DNA from: Gemmatimonadota bacterium
Lineage (GTDB): Bacteria > Gemmatimonadota > Gemmatimonadetes > Gemmatimonadales > GWC2-71-9
DNA length: 6,523 nt
Assembly (NCBI GenBank): GCA_016180765.1
Contig: JACPAP010000295.1
Coordinates: 1-6,523 of the forward strand
Reading direction: 5' to 3'
The notes beneath the pieces were generated by a model. The model was given only the letters and a program-made list of their open reading frames with translations. It was not told where the DNA came from and made no database searches. A program made the position numbers and the translations under genes. Positions 1 to 5,563 of this stretch are shown here, piece by piece (position 1 is the stretch's first letter; each line of letters starts with the position of its first letter).

Positions 1-102
1 TCCCAGGGGTTTCGTCAGATGATCCAGGCGGGCCTGGGCCTGCTGCATCAGACTGTGTTCCACGTCTTCAATCTGAATGTCAAGCTGTGACGAGAGACGC
101 AT
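1..102 (-). CDS. cobT: Nicotinate-nucleotide--dimethylbenzimidazole phosphoribosyltransferase (CobT), N-terminal fragment
   Basis: Only the first 34 codons are present; the gene runs off the left edge. Known role of the family: CobT transfers the phosphoribosyl group of nicotinate mononucleotide to 5,6-dimethylbenzimidazole in the cytoplasm, making alpha-ribazole phosphate for the lower ligand of cobalamin. What is seen: an amphipathic first helix, then ARLDHLTKPLG at residues 24-34, which matches the conserved ARLDxLTKPxGSLG opening of CobT. The ATG at 102-100 is chosen because an AGGAG lies five bases upstream and the conserved motif falls at the expected distance from the N-terminus. The start overlaps the end of cobU by 23 bp, so the two are probably translationally coupled. 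The identification rests on one short motif plus the cobU neighbour, and the intactness of the rest cannot be judged. Confidence 0.85.
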   Translation of the reverse strand, partial: MRLSSQLDIQIEDVEHSLMQQAQARLDHLTKPLG

Positions 103-487
103 GTGCGCTCCTGCGAGAGGATGAGCGCTTTTTGATCAGGGTCGGGATTCCCGCAACGAGAAGGTACACTTCGTCGGCGAGGGTGGCGGCAATCTGATTG
201 GCCAGGCCGGCCAGGTCACGAAATCGCCTTCCCATCGGGAACTCGGGCACGATGCCGGAACCGACTTCGTTCGTCACCACGATCACAGGATACGGTGTGC
301 GGCGAAGGGCGTGACACAGACGACGAACCTGTTGCTCAATCCTCGCATCTGACTGACCAGTCACCAAGAGCTGGGAGACATACATTGTGAGACAATCGAG
401 AATCAGCCCGTCGGATTTCCCGTTTAGCTGCGCAACAACCTTCGCGGGATCTCGTGGGTGCTCGATGGTCCTCCAATGCGCGGGTCG
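80..487 (-). pseudogene. cobU: Adenosylcobinamide kinase / adenosylcobinamide-phosphate guanylyltransferase (CobU), lacking its N-terminus
   Basis: About 135 residues match the C-terminal three quarters of CobU, which phosphorylates adenosylcobinamide and then forms GDP-cobinamide in cobalamin nucleotide-loop assembly. Seen in order: RPAHWRTIEHP at the fragment start, LILDCLTMYVSQLL (the family's conserved VDCLTxWxSNLL block), then VIVVTNEVGSGIVPE, RRFRDLAGLANQ and DEVYLLVAGIP near the end. These are strong CobU signatures. The P-loop (GGxRSGKS) and the region of the guanylylated histidine (His46 in Salmonella CobU) are missing, because upstream of about 487 the DNA becomes an S9 peptidase in another frame. 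No plausible initiation site precedes the conserved part. The first ATG, at 385-383, falls inside the DCLTM block. I therefore read it as a non-functional remnant or an assembly chimera. The stop at 82-80 overlaps cobT. GC is clearly lower than in the genes to the right. Confidence 0.85.
108..112 (-). promoter_or_regulatory. Shine-Dalgarno site for cobT
   Basis: AGGAG on the minus strand, five bases before the ATG at 102-100. It lies inside the 3' end of cobU and supports the overlapping cobT start. Confidence 0.6.
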
Positions 488-1038
488 GTGCCGTCGGTGG
501 TGAGCTGCATCGAGTCGGCGCCGTTCCGGGGCCGAATCCAGACGTTGTACTGGTGGACGAACCCTTCCCAGGCCGAGTCCGGGGAGACCACGAAGGGCCG
601 CTCGTCCGGCAGCGTGTCCCGCACGGTGCAGGTGTACGAGGCCAACTGGCAGCGGAACAGCTTCTTGCTCGCCTTGAATTCAATGTCCCGCTCGCGGTCC
701 ACGAACTTGAAGGTGGTGAACGGCAGCTTGATCGGGTCGTAACTGGTGTCGCGCGCCAGGGACATCGCCGCCGCCAGGCGGGCGTTGTCGAACACCAGGC
801 GCCGGACGTTGGCCACCGGGTCCACCAGCACGTATTCCGCGCCCTCAGCGAGCTTGTTCCGGTACCAGAAGCGGTTGCCGTCGGGCAGCCACTGCGGGGC
901 CACGGAGTCGCCGCTGATCATGCGCGAGGCGTTCCAATCCAGCATCTGTTCGGCGCGGCGGTAGTCCACCGCCTGGGCCGAGAGCGAGGACGCCAGCGAC
1001 GCGCCGAAGAGCGCGCCCACCAACGCGACGGGTCTCAC
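424..1038 (-). CDS. S9 family (prolyl oligopeptidase / DPP IV type) secreted peptidase, truncated to its N-terminal part
   Basis: Complete family members are about 700-800 residues: a signal peptide, a DPP IV N-terminal beta-propeller and a C-terminal alpha/beta-hydrolase with Ser-Asp-His. Only 204 codons are open here. The GTG at 1038 is chosen because AGGAGG lies six bases upstream and a classic signal peptide follows directly (hydrophobic residues 4-20, cleavage after SAQA at about 23). Residues 24-184 match the start of the DPP IV N-terminal domain as I know it in Gemmatimonadota: YRRAEQMLDWN, GDSVAPQWLPDGNRFWYRN, AEYVLVDP, LPFTTFKFVD, VSPD, NVWIRP and QLTTDGT. After T184 the match ends, and about 20 unrelated residues lead to a TAA at 426-424, with cobU running in a different frame. 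The catalytic domain is absent, so the product should be inactive. Gene position suggests the original role was cleaving peptides near the SusCD transporter. The S9 family call is firm; the exact subfamily is not. Confidence 0.8.
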   Translation of the reverse strand: MRPVALVGALFGASLASSLSAQAVDYRRAEQMLDWNASRMISGDSVAPQWLPDGNRFWYRNKLAEGAEYVLVDPVANVRRLVFDNARLAAAMSLARDTSYDPIKLPFTTFKFVDRERDIEFKASKKLFRCQLASYTCTVRDTLPDERPFVVSPDSAWEGFVHQYNVWIRPRNGADSMQLTTDGTDPRIGGPSSTHEIPRRLLRS

Positions 1039-1044
1039 AGGACA

Positions 1045-1050
1045 CCTCCT
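1045..1050 (-). promoter_or_regulatory. Strong Shine-Dalgarno site fixing the GTG start of the S9 peptidase
   Basis: AGGAGG on the minus strand, six bases before the GTG at 1038-1036. The frame is also open to a GTG at 1080, but that start would place hydrophilic residues and two cysteines before the signal peptide and would put this site inside the coding region. Confidence 0.75.
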
Positions 1051-1084
1051 ACAAGATGAGAATCTGATAGCCGGATACACTTAA

Positions 1085-1098
1085 CCGCCGTGCGGCGG
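1085..1098 (-). repeat. Short GC hairpin, CCGCCG-TG-CGGCGG
   Basis: A perfect inverted repeat; with a realistic four-base loop it is a 5-bp stem. It is the innermost of three inverted repeats in the spacer between the SusD and S9 genes and lies about 35 bases upstream of the S9 Shine-Dalgarno site. It could be part of a structured leader for the peptidase gene or be unselected GC-rich sequence. It has no T-tract. Confidence 0.4.
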
Positions 1099-1106
1099 CG
1101 CGGCTA

Positions 1107-1178
1107 GTGCCGTTCCAACTTGTTGGGGCTAATGTCCGCACTGGGCGAACCCTTGAGCGAAACAAGTTGGAACGGCAC
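1107..1178. repeat. 72-bp element bounded by a perfect 18-bp inverted repeat
   Basis: The left arm GTGCCGTTCCAACTTGTT (1107-1124) and right arm AACAAGTTGGAACGGCAC (1161-1178) are exact reverse complements around a 36-base middle. The middle itself holds GGG-CGAA-CCC at 1143-1152. An 18-bp perfect match is unlikely by chance in a 200-bp spacer. As RNA from the minus strand it would make a long stable stem-loop. As DNA it resembles a small palindromic repeat or MITE-like element. I see no target-site duplication, no coding potential and no T-run after it, so neither transposition nor intrinsic termination is demonstrated. Confidence 0.75.
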
Positions 1179-1193
1179 AAGGGGGGAGACAGC

Positions 1194-1219
1194 AACGGCG
1201 GGGCTGGCGCCCCGCCGTT
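1194..1219 (-). terminator. Perfect 11-bp GC hairpin just after the SusD gene; candidate terminator or mRNA-end structure
   Basis: AACGGCGGGGC (1194-1204) and GCCCCGCCGTT (1209-1219) pair perfectly around a four-base loop, starting 23 bases after the SusD stop codon. On the minus strand the sequence that follows is pyrimidine-rich (GCTGTCTCCCCCCTTG) but not a clear U-tract. It could terminate or attenuate transcription between the SusCD pair and the peptidase gene, protect the 3' end of a susCD message, or be a REP-like repeat. The hairpin is certain; its function is inferred. Confidence 0.5.
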
Positions 1220-1242
1220 CCGACCAGGATGGGCCATCGCGC

Positions 1243-2532
1243 TCAGCTGATCGGCGCGCAGCGCTTGCTCGCGTCGTCCGGGATGATCCCGCCGGGGCTG
1301 TTCTGCGCCTCGAACTGGGCGAGGGGGAATTTCTTGAGGCGCCCCGTCCCGATATACGAGCCGATGAGATCGAAGCGGTTGAGGTCCGCCAGGCGCTGAC
1401 CTTCCATGAACAACACCGCGAACCGCTCGCTGAGCAAATAGTCGCGCACCGTGGTGGCGTTCCCGGCCGGGTCCGGCAGGGGGTTCAGACCCACCGCCGC
1501 GCGCACCGCGTTCATCTTCGACATCGCCGTCGTCAAGTCGTTCTTGCGCCAGGCGACCTCGGCCTCGATCAACCGCATCTCCTGGGGCTTACTGATCGCG
1601 ATGTCGTCGGCGAGCCCCTTGTACTTCCACTGGCTGTAGTGCGGCGTCTTGCTATCCACACCTAGGGACCCGCCCGGGTGACGGATCTCGACCCGCGGAT
1701 CCAGCTGGCCGGTCCAGGGATCCCGGAGCTTGGAGTTGATGGTGTCCACCTGGGCCCACCATTTCTCCCGCATGCCGGCCGCCTTGTTGAACCCGACCGT
1801 GTTGGTGAGCACGACCCAGTTGCGCTGCGGGTCGCTGGTGGTGGAGAACTTGGCGTAGTACCCGGTCCAACTGTCCGGCACTTGCTGCGCGTAGGCGAGC
1901 GCCTCGTCGTAATTCCCCGCATACAGGCTGGCGCGCGCGATGCCGGCACGGTTGATATCGACCCACCGCGAGAGCCCCGCCTGTTGCGCCAGCGCCAAGG
2001 CGGCCTTGAGTTTGGTGCTGGCCTGCTGCAGCATCTGGACATCGGAAATGGCGTCCGTCCCCGCCCCCTGGGTGGCCTCGCACCAGCTCGCGCCCAGGTA
2101 CAGGTCGATCCACCCCTCGGCCGACTTCACCTGAACCACCTTGGGGTCGGTATCGGCCAGACCCAGCCGCAGGAACCGCTCCTGAGCGTCCTGAGTCGCA
2201 TACCGCGCGCGCATCAGACCGGTGAAGATGTAGTCGGCCGGCGACGTCCCGTAACGGGCCCGTCCCTTGTCTACATCGTCGTAGCCGGCCCAGGTGCCGG
2301 TGTGTTGCCACTCATCGCTCAGCAGCGCCGTATAGATGACGTAGTCGTCCACGCTCAGGTGCAACTGTCCTTCCGCGCCGTTGGCAACCGATTCGAGCGC
2401 GCTGTCCAGCGCCGCGTCGGTGTAGCGGCTGGGATCGCTGACCGAAAAGGGGTCACAGGCTCCCGCGATCGCAACCCCTCCCACCGCCAGTACGGCTCCC
2501 CACCGCGCTACGCTTGACGTTCGATATGTCAT
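1243..2532 (-). CDS. SusD/RagB-family nutrient-binding outer-membrane lipoprotein
   Basis: 429 residues, slightly short of the usual 450-550 but without an obvious gap. SusD proteins are TPR-rich lipoproteins that cap the SusC barrel on the cell surface and capture the substrate. Seen: a lipoprotein signal peptide with hydrophobic residues 12-24 and IAGAC placing the lipidated cysteine at position 26; helical middle segments such as WVDINRAGIARASLYAGNYD with a TPR-like look; helix RLIEAEVAWRKNDLTTAMSK from about 320; and the C-terminal SusD signature RDYLLSERFAVLFMEGQRL followed by ADLNRF at 363-387. The ATG at 2532 directly precedes the signal peptide. Its Shine-Dalgarno is weak (GTGGGGGC, about seven bases away). 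The gene sits 79 bp behind the SusC gene on the same strand, as expected for a co-transcribed pair. Substrate is not readable from sequence; the following peptidase gene hints at peptides. A longer open frame upstream overlaps SusC and is not used. Confidence 0.92.
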   Translation of the reverse strand: MTYRTSSVARWGAVLAVGGVAIAGACDPFSVSDPSRYTDAALDSALESVANGAEGQLHLSVDDYVIYTALLSDEWQHTGTWAGYDDVDKGRARYGTSPADYIFTGLMRARYATQDAQERFLRLGLADTDPKVVQVKSAEGWIDLYLGASWCEATQGAGTDAISDVQMLQQASTKLKAALALAQQAGLSRWVDINRAGIARASLYAGNYDEALAYAQQVPDSWTGYYAKFSTTSDPQRNWVVLTNTVGFNKAAGMREKWWAQVDTINSKLRDPWTGQLDPRVEIRHPGGSLGVDSKTPHYSQWKYKGLADDIAISKPQEMRLIEAEVAWRKNDLTTAMSKMNAVRAAVGLNPLPDPAGNATTVRDYLLSERFAVLFMEGQRLADLNRFDLIGSYIGTGRLKKFPLAQFEAQNSPGGIIPDDASKRCAPIS

Positions 2533-2575
2533 GATGTTGCCCCCACACAATAGCCGCGTTCGTTCAGGATGCTGA

Positions 2576-2597
2576 GGGGCCGGGAGACCCGAGCCCC
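2576..2597 (-). other. GC-rich stem-loop between the SusC and SusD genes
   Basis: GGGGC-CGGG (2576-2584) pairs with CCCG-G-CCCC (2588-2597) around AGA, with one bulged base at 2592, giving a 9-bp GC stem. It starts 15 bases after the SusC stop on the minus strand and precedes the weak ribosome site of SusD. It could stabilise the SusC message end or tune SusC/SusD ratio. There is no U-tract, so I do not call it a terminator. Confidence 0.45.
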
Positions 2598-2611
2598 CCA
2601 GCCGGAGCGTG

Positions 2612-5455
2612 CTAGAAGCTGGTTCGCAGGGTCGCCACGAACTTCCTTGGCTGCGGCGCACCCAAGAAATCCCCGTTGAACCCGAAATCCGAGCCGCCCT
2701 GCCAGTTGGCGTTGGGCTCCCGGCAGTGGCAGTCGTCCCACCACATGACGTTTTGGCCGGCCGCGCCGGAGAAGTCGAAGGTGGACAGATACTCGTCGCC
2801 GGTGGAGAAGCGGATGGAGTATGGGCGGTCGCTGTTGAAGAACCTGGCGCCCTTCTCCCACGAGACCAGCCCGTACAGCCGGAACGCCCCGAACTCGATC
2901 GTGTTAGCCACCGAGCCGTTCCAGGTGGGCAGCGGAACACCGCGGAACACCGCCGTGTCCGACCGGATGTGGGTGCGGCCCCACAAGTTGGCCGCGGTTG
3001 CACCGCTGGTCCGCGCGCTGTCACCGGTGATGATCTGGCCGAACAAGACGTTGACCGGGTAGTTGGTCCGGTACTGGCCCAGCTTGCAGTACTCCTTTCC
3101 GTCCACCGACGAAGTGCCGCAAATCGCCCTGGGCCCAAGATCGAGGATCTTGTTCCTGTTGCCATCCATGGAAACCGTGCTCGACCAGCGAACCTTGCCG
3201 GCCTCGATGATGGCGGCATTCACGGCCAGTTCCCAGCCCCGGTTCTGCAGCTCGCCCACGTTCTGCAGCTGTCCCTGATTGAAGCCCTGGCTCGGAGCCA
3301 GTGGCACGCTGAGCAGGGCGTTGGTCGTGTGCTGCCGGTACAAGGTGAAATCCACGCCCAGCCGGTCGTTGAAGAACCCGGCCTCCACCCCGGCTTCCAT
3401 GCCCAGGGTTTTCTCCGGCGCGAGGTCGGCGTTGCCGGGGCTGTCGGGGAATACACCCGTGTTGTCATCCAGCACGGTCAACGGCTGGAAGGTACGGAAC
3501 TGGTCAAACGCGCCCGGCGTGAGCCCGGACAGCCCCACCGCCGCTCGCAGCTTGAAGTTGCTGATGAACTCCGGCAGGAACCCTTCCTCGGAGAGCACGT
3601 ATGCCACATCGCCCTTGGGATAGAATTGGAACCCGTAGTTCGTACCGAAGGCGCTGTTGCCGTCCAGCCGGAAGCCGCCGGTCATGAACAGCCGGTCCGC
3701 GATGGAGAACCGGTTCTGCGCGAAGATGCCCATGTTGACGGTCTTGCTGTACAGCTCCGCGGCGACCGTCTGCGCACCGCCGCTCACCAGGGTGACGCCC
3801 GGACCGGCGTATCCCTTGCCGACGGCCATGTTGCGCCGGTCCTCTTCCCAGAAGCCCTGGGTCCCGAAGGACAGCTCGGAGCCGATCCCAGCCGGAAGAT
3901 CGATACTGAGCCGGCCCAGGTAGTCGAAAGTAATCGACTTGAACGCCCGGTAGCCGAGGTCCTTCTCGCCCACGGTGTTCACGTAGACGTAGTAGCTCCC
4001 GAACGGGAAGAACTTGGAGGTCTCCTCCGAGACCACGTCCAGCCCGGCCGTCAAGCGATGGCTGAACCGCCGCAGCGGCGTGAAGTTGGCGGTCACGCCG
4101 CCGGTCCACCGATCCACCGCGCTCACGGCCTCCAACTTCTGGATGTCCTTGATCGCCACCCACGGCTCGCCAAACGGACGGGCGGTGGTGGCGGTGCGGG
4201 GATTACCAAGCAGCGCGTTGCCCAGCAACGAGGTCCAGTTGTTCCCCGACTGCAGCAGCGTGGTGGCGTTGCGGGTGTAGGCCGAGTTCACCTCGAACGA
4301 CCACTTGTCGCTGGTGGTCCAGTTCAGGTTCACCCGCAGGTTCCCGCGCTTCTCGTCGTTGGGTTTGACGGAGCCCTCGTTGAACAGGAAGCCGCCGCCC
4401 ACGAAGTAGGTCAGCGCCTCACCGCCGCCCTGGACGTTGATGTTGACGTCCTGGTGCATGCCGTTTTCGATCAGTTCCTGGTTCGCGTCCTTGCCGATGA
4501 TGGTATCGCCCGTGGCGGCATCCACGCTCTGGAAGCGGGGGTAGACCTTGGTTCCCAGATTGGGCCGCAGCCGGTTGAAGCCACCGGCATAACTCAAGCT
4601 CCAGCGTGGGGCGCTGGAGGCACGGCCCTTCTTGGTGAAGATCTGGATCACGCCGTTGGTGGCCTCCGACCCGTACAGCGTGGCCGCCGCCGGACCCTTG
4701 ATGATCTCGACCCGCTCGATGTCCTCGGGGTTCAGGTCGTTCAGGCGGTCGCCACCCGCGCCGCCGTCAATGGCGCAGCAGGCGGTGCCCATGCTCTGAT
4801 TGCCCAGGTACTGCGCCTGCTTGGTATCCATCCGGACGCCGTCGATGTACACCACCGGCCGCTGCCTGAGCCCGAAGCTCGACGTACCACGCACCCGCAG
4901 GTCGTTGGACGACCCCGCCCCACCGGTGATGCCGACGGAGCGCACTCCCGGGACTCGGGCCTGCAGCAGCGCGCTCAGGCTGGCCACCGGGGTCGCCTCG
5001 GCGACCATCGAGGCCTCCAGCGACGCCACGGCGGTCCCGAGCTTCCGGCGCTCGGTCCCACCGCCGGTACCGGTCACGACCACCTCGTCGAGCGACACGG
5101 CGCTCACGGAGAGCTGGAAGTTGACCTCAGCGCTCCCGGCCGACGGAACCGTGACTTGCCGCGTTTCCGAACGATACCCGATGCGCTGGACCTGCAGGGT
5201 ATACGCGCCGGCCGGCAGCCCGCGTATCACGAACTGGCCACGGGCGTCCGACAGGATCGCCCGGCCCAGGCCCGGCACCGTCACCTGCGCGCTGCCAAGC
5301 GGCTGCCCGGAGCGATCCGTGACGGTACCAGTGACCACCCCCGCTTGGGCGTGAACCGGGGTGACGGGCGCGAGCAGCATCGCTGCCGCCAGACCCAAGC
5401 CGGTCAGCGCCGCGCCGAGCCGGAGGTTCGGTCGGTTCCCACTACCGATGGTCAT
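2612..5455 (-). CDS. SusC/RagA-family TonB-linked outer-membrane receptor
   Basis: 947 residues, at the short end for the family (about 950-1100). SusC proteins are 22-stranded TonB-dependent barrels importing substrates delivered by SusD. Seen in order: signal peptide 1-36 (VHA/QA cleavage); carboxypeptidase-regulatory-like domain about 40-118 (VTGTVTDRSGQPLGSAQVTV, GLPAGAYTLQVQRIGY); TonB box LDEVVVTGTG at 122-131; plug domain about 140-278 with the SusC signatures ARVPGV, RVRGTSSF, VVYIDGVRMD, NPEDIERVEIIKGP and GVIQIFTKKG; then the barrel, with DLAPEKTLGMEAGVEAGFF (677-695) and GELQNRGWELAVNA (734-747), ending in TLRTSF with the terminal Phe used by the BAM machinery. The ATG at 5455 is fixed by GGAGG six bases upstream and the signal peptide right after it; the frame stays open far upstream without meaning. 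Oddity: between STFDFSG and AGQNVMWW (about 890-903) I miss the usual LREVSLSY barrel stretch. Six cysteines, including a CHC at 909-911. Confidence 0.93.
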   Translation of the reverse strand: MTIGSGNRPNLRLGAALTGLGLAAAMLLAPVTPVHAQAGVVTGTVTDRSGQPLGSAQVTVPGLGRAILSDARGQFVIRGLPAGAYTLQVQRIGYRSETRQVTVPSAGSAEVNFQLSVSAVSLDEVVVTGTGGGTERRKLGTAVASLEASMVAEATPVASLSALLQARVPGVRSVGITGGAGSSNDLRVRGTSSFGLRQRPVVYIDGVRMDTKQAQYLGNQSMGTACCAIDGGAGGDRLNDLNPEDIERVEIIKGPAAATLYGSEATNGVIQIFTKKGRASSAPRWSLSYAGGFNRLRPNLGTKVYPRFQSVDAATGDTIIGKDANQELIENGMHQDVNINVQGGGEALTYFVGGGFLFNEGSVKPNDEKRGNLRVNLNWTTSDKWSFEVNSAYTRNATTLLQSGNNWTSLLGNALLGNPRTATTARPFGEPWVAIKDIQKLEAVSAVDRWTGGVTANFTPLRRFSHRLTAGLDVVSEETSKFFPFGSYYVYVNTVGEKDLGYRAFKSITFDYLGRLSIDLPAGIGSELSFGTQGFWEEDRRNMAVGKGYAGPGVTLVSGGAQTVAAELYSKTVNMGIFAQNRFSIADRLFMTGGFRLDGNSAFGTNYGFQFYPKGDVAYVLSEEGFLPEFISNFKLRAAVGLSGLTPGAFDQFRTFQPLTVLDDNTGVFPDSPGNADLAPEKTLGMEAGVEAGFFNDRLGVDFTLYRQHTTNALLSVPLAPSQGFNQGQLQNVGELQNRGWELAVNAAIIEAGKVRWSSTVSMDGNRNKILDLGPRAICGTSSVDGKEYCKLGQYRTNYPVNVLFGQIITGDSARTSGATAANLWGRTHIRSDTAVFRGVPLPTWNGSVANTIEFGAFRLYGLVSWEKGARFFNSDRPYSIRFSTGDEYLSTFDFSGAAGQNVMWWDDCHCREPNANWQGGSDFGFNGDFLGAPQPRKFVATLRTSF

Positions 5456-5461
5456 GGGCAA

Positions 5462-5466
5462 CCTCC
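5462..5466 (-). promoter_or_regulatory. Shine-Dalgarno site fixing the SusC start
   Basis: GGAGG on the minus strand, six bases before the ATG at 5455-5453. It decides the start in a frame that remains open through the neighbouring divergent gene up to 6322. Confidence 0.7.
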
Positions 5467-5489
5467 ATGAAGGAAATGTGAAGTACAGA

Positions 5490-5518
5490 GACACGCGCTC
5501 GACGCGCGCACCTGTCAA
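5490..5518 (-). promoter_or_regulatory. Tentative sigma-70-type promoter for the SusC gene
   Basis: An exact TTGACA lies on the minus strand at 5518-5513, 57 bases before the SusC start and inside the divergent intergenic region. At 17 bases spacing the -10 position would be CGTGTC (5495-5490), a poor match; the better-looking TGTACT (5487-5482) is 25 bases away, which is too far. So the -35 is convincing on its own and the -10 is not. Confidence 0.3.
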
Positions 5519-5545
5519 GATTGGGGTCCAGCCGGTACGTTGGCT

Positions 5546-5563
5546 TGCATGCCGAAGCATGCA
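5546..5563. repeat. Palindrome TGCATGC-CGAA-GCATGCA over the start codon of the divergent lipoprotein
   Basis: A perfect 7-bp inverted repeat with a four-base spacer, containing the ATG at 5549-5551 in its left arm. In mRNA it would form a hairpin that hides the start codon; in DNA it has the form of an operator for a dimeric regulator. Either reading is inference, and 7-bp arms can occur by chance. Confidence 0.45.

Noticed and set aside
454..1059. Plus-strand open frames opposite the S9 peptidase.
   Set aside because: Low-complexity, Arg/Val/His-rich translations typical of antisense shadows; the minus strand carries clear S9 motifs.
1039..1080. Earlier GTG start at 1080 for the S9 peptidase.
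   Set aside because: It would add a hydrophilic, cysteine-containing stretch before the signal peptide and bury the AGGAGG inside the coding region.
1107..1178. CRISPR repeat or insertion-sequence end.
   Set aside because: Only one inverted pair with no direct-repeat array, no transposase and no target duplication.
1194..1219. A confident Rho-independent terminator after the SusD gene.
   Set aside because: The stem is perfect, but the sequence after it on the minus strand is C-rich and not a U-tract, so only a tentative call is kept.
1039..1242. Riboswitch, in particular a cobalamin riboswitch given the cob genes.
   Set aside because: No B12-box-like sequence or multi-helix junction was recognised, and the spacer precedes the peptidase, not cob genes in their own context.
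2533..3219. N-terminal extension of the SusD frame into the SusC gene.
   Set aside because: The real protein begins with a lipoprotein signal peptide at 2532; the upstream part is an out-of-frame reading of SusC.
2609..5470. A 953-codon open frame on the plus strand, antisense to the SusC gene.
   Set aside because: Its product is rich in Arg, Gly, Val and His with no recognisable domain, signal peptide or ribosome site, and it mirrors the SusC gene almost end to end. Long antisense frames are expected opposite GC-rich genes.
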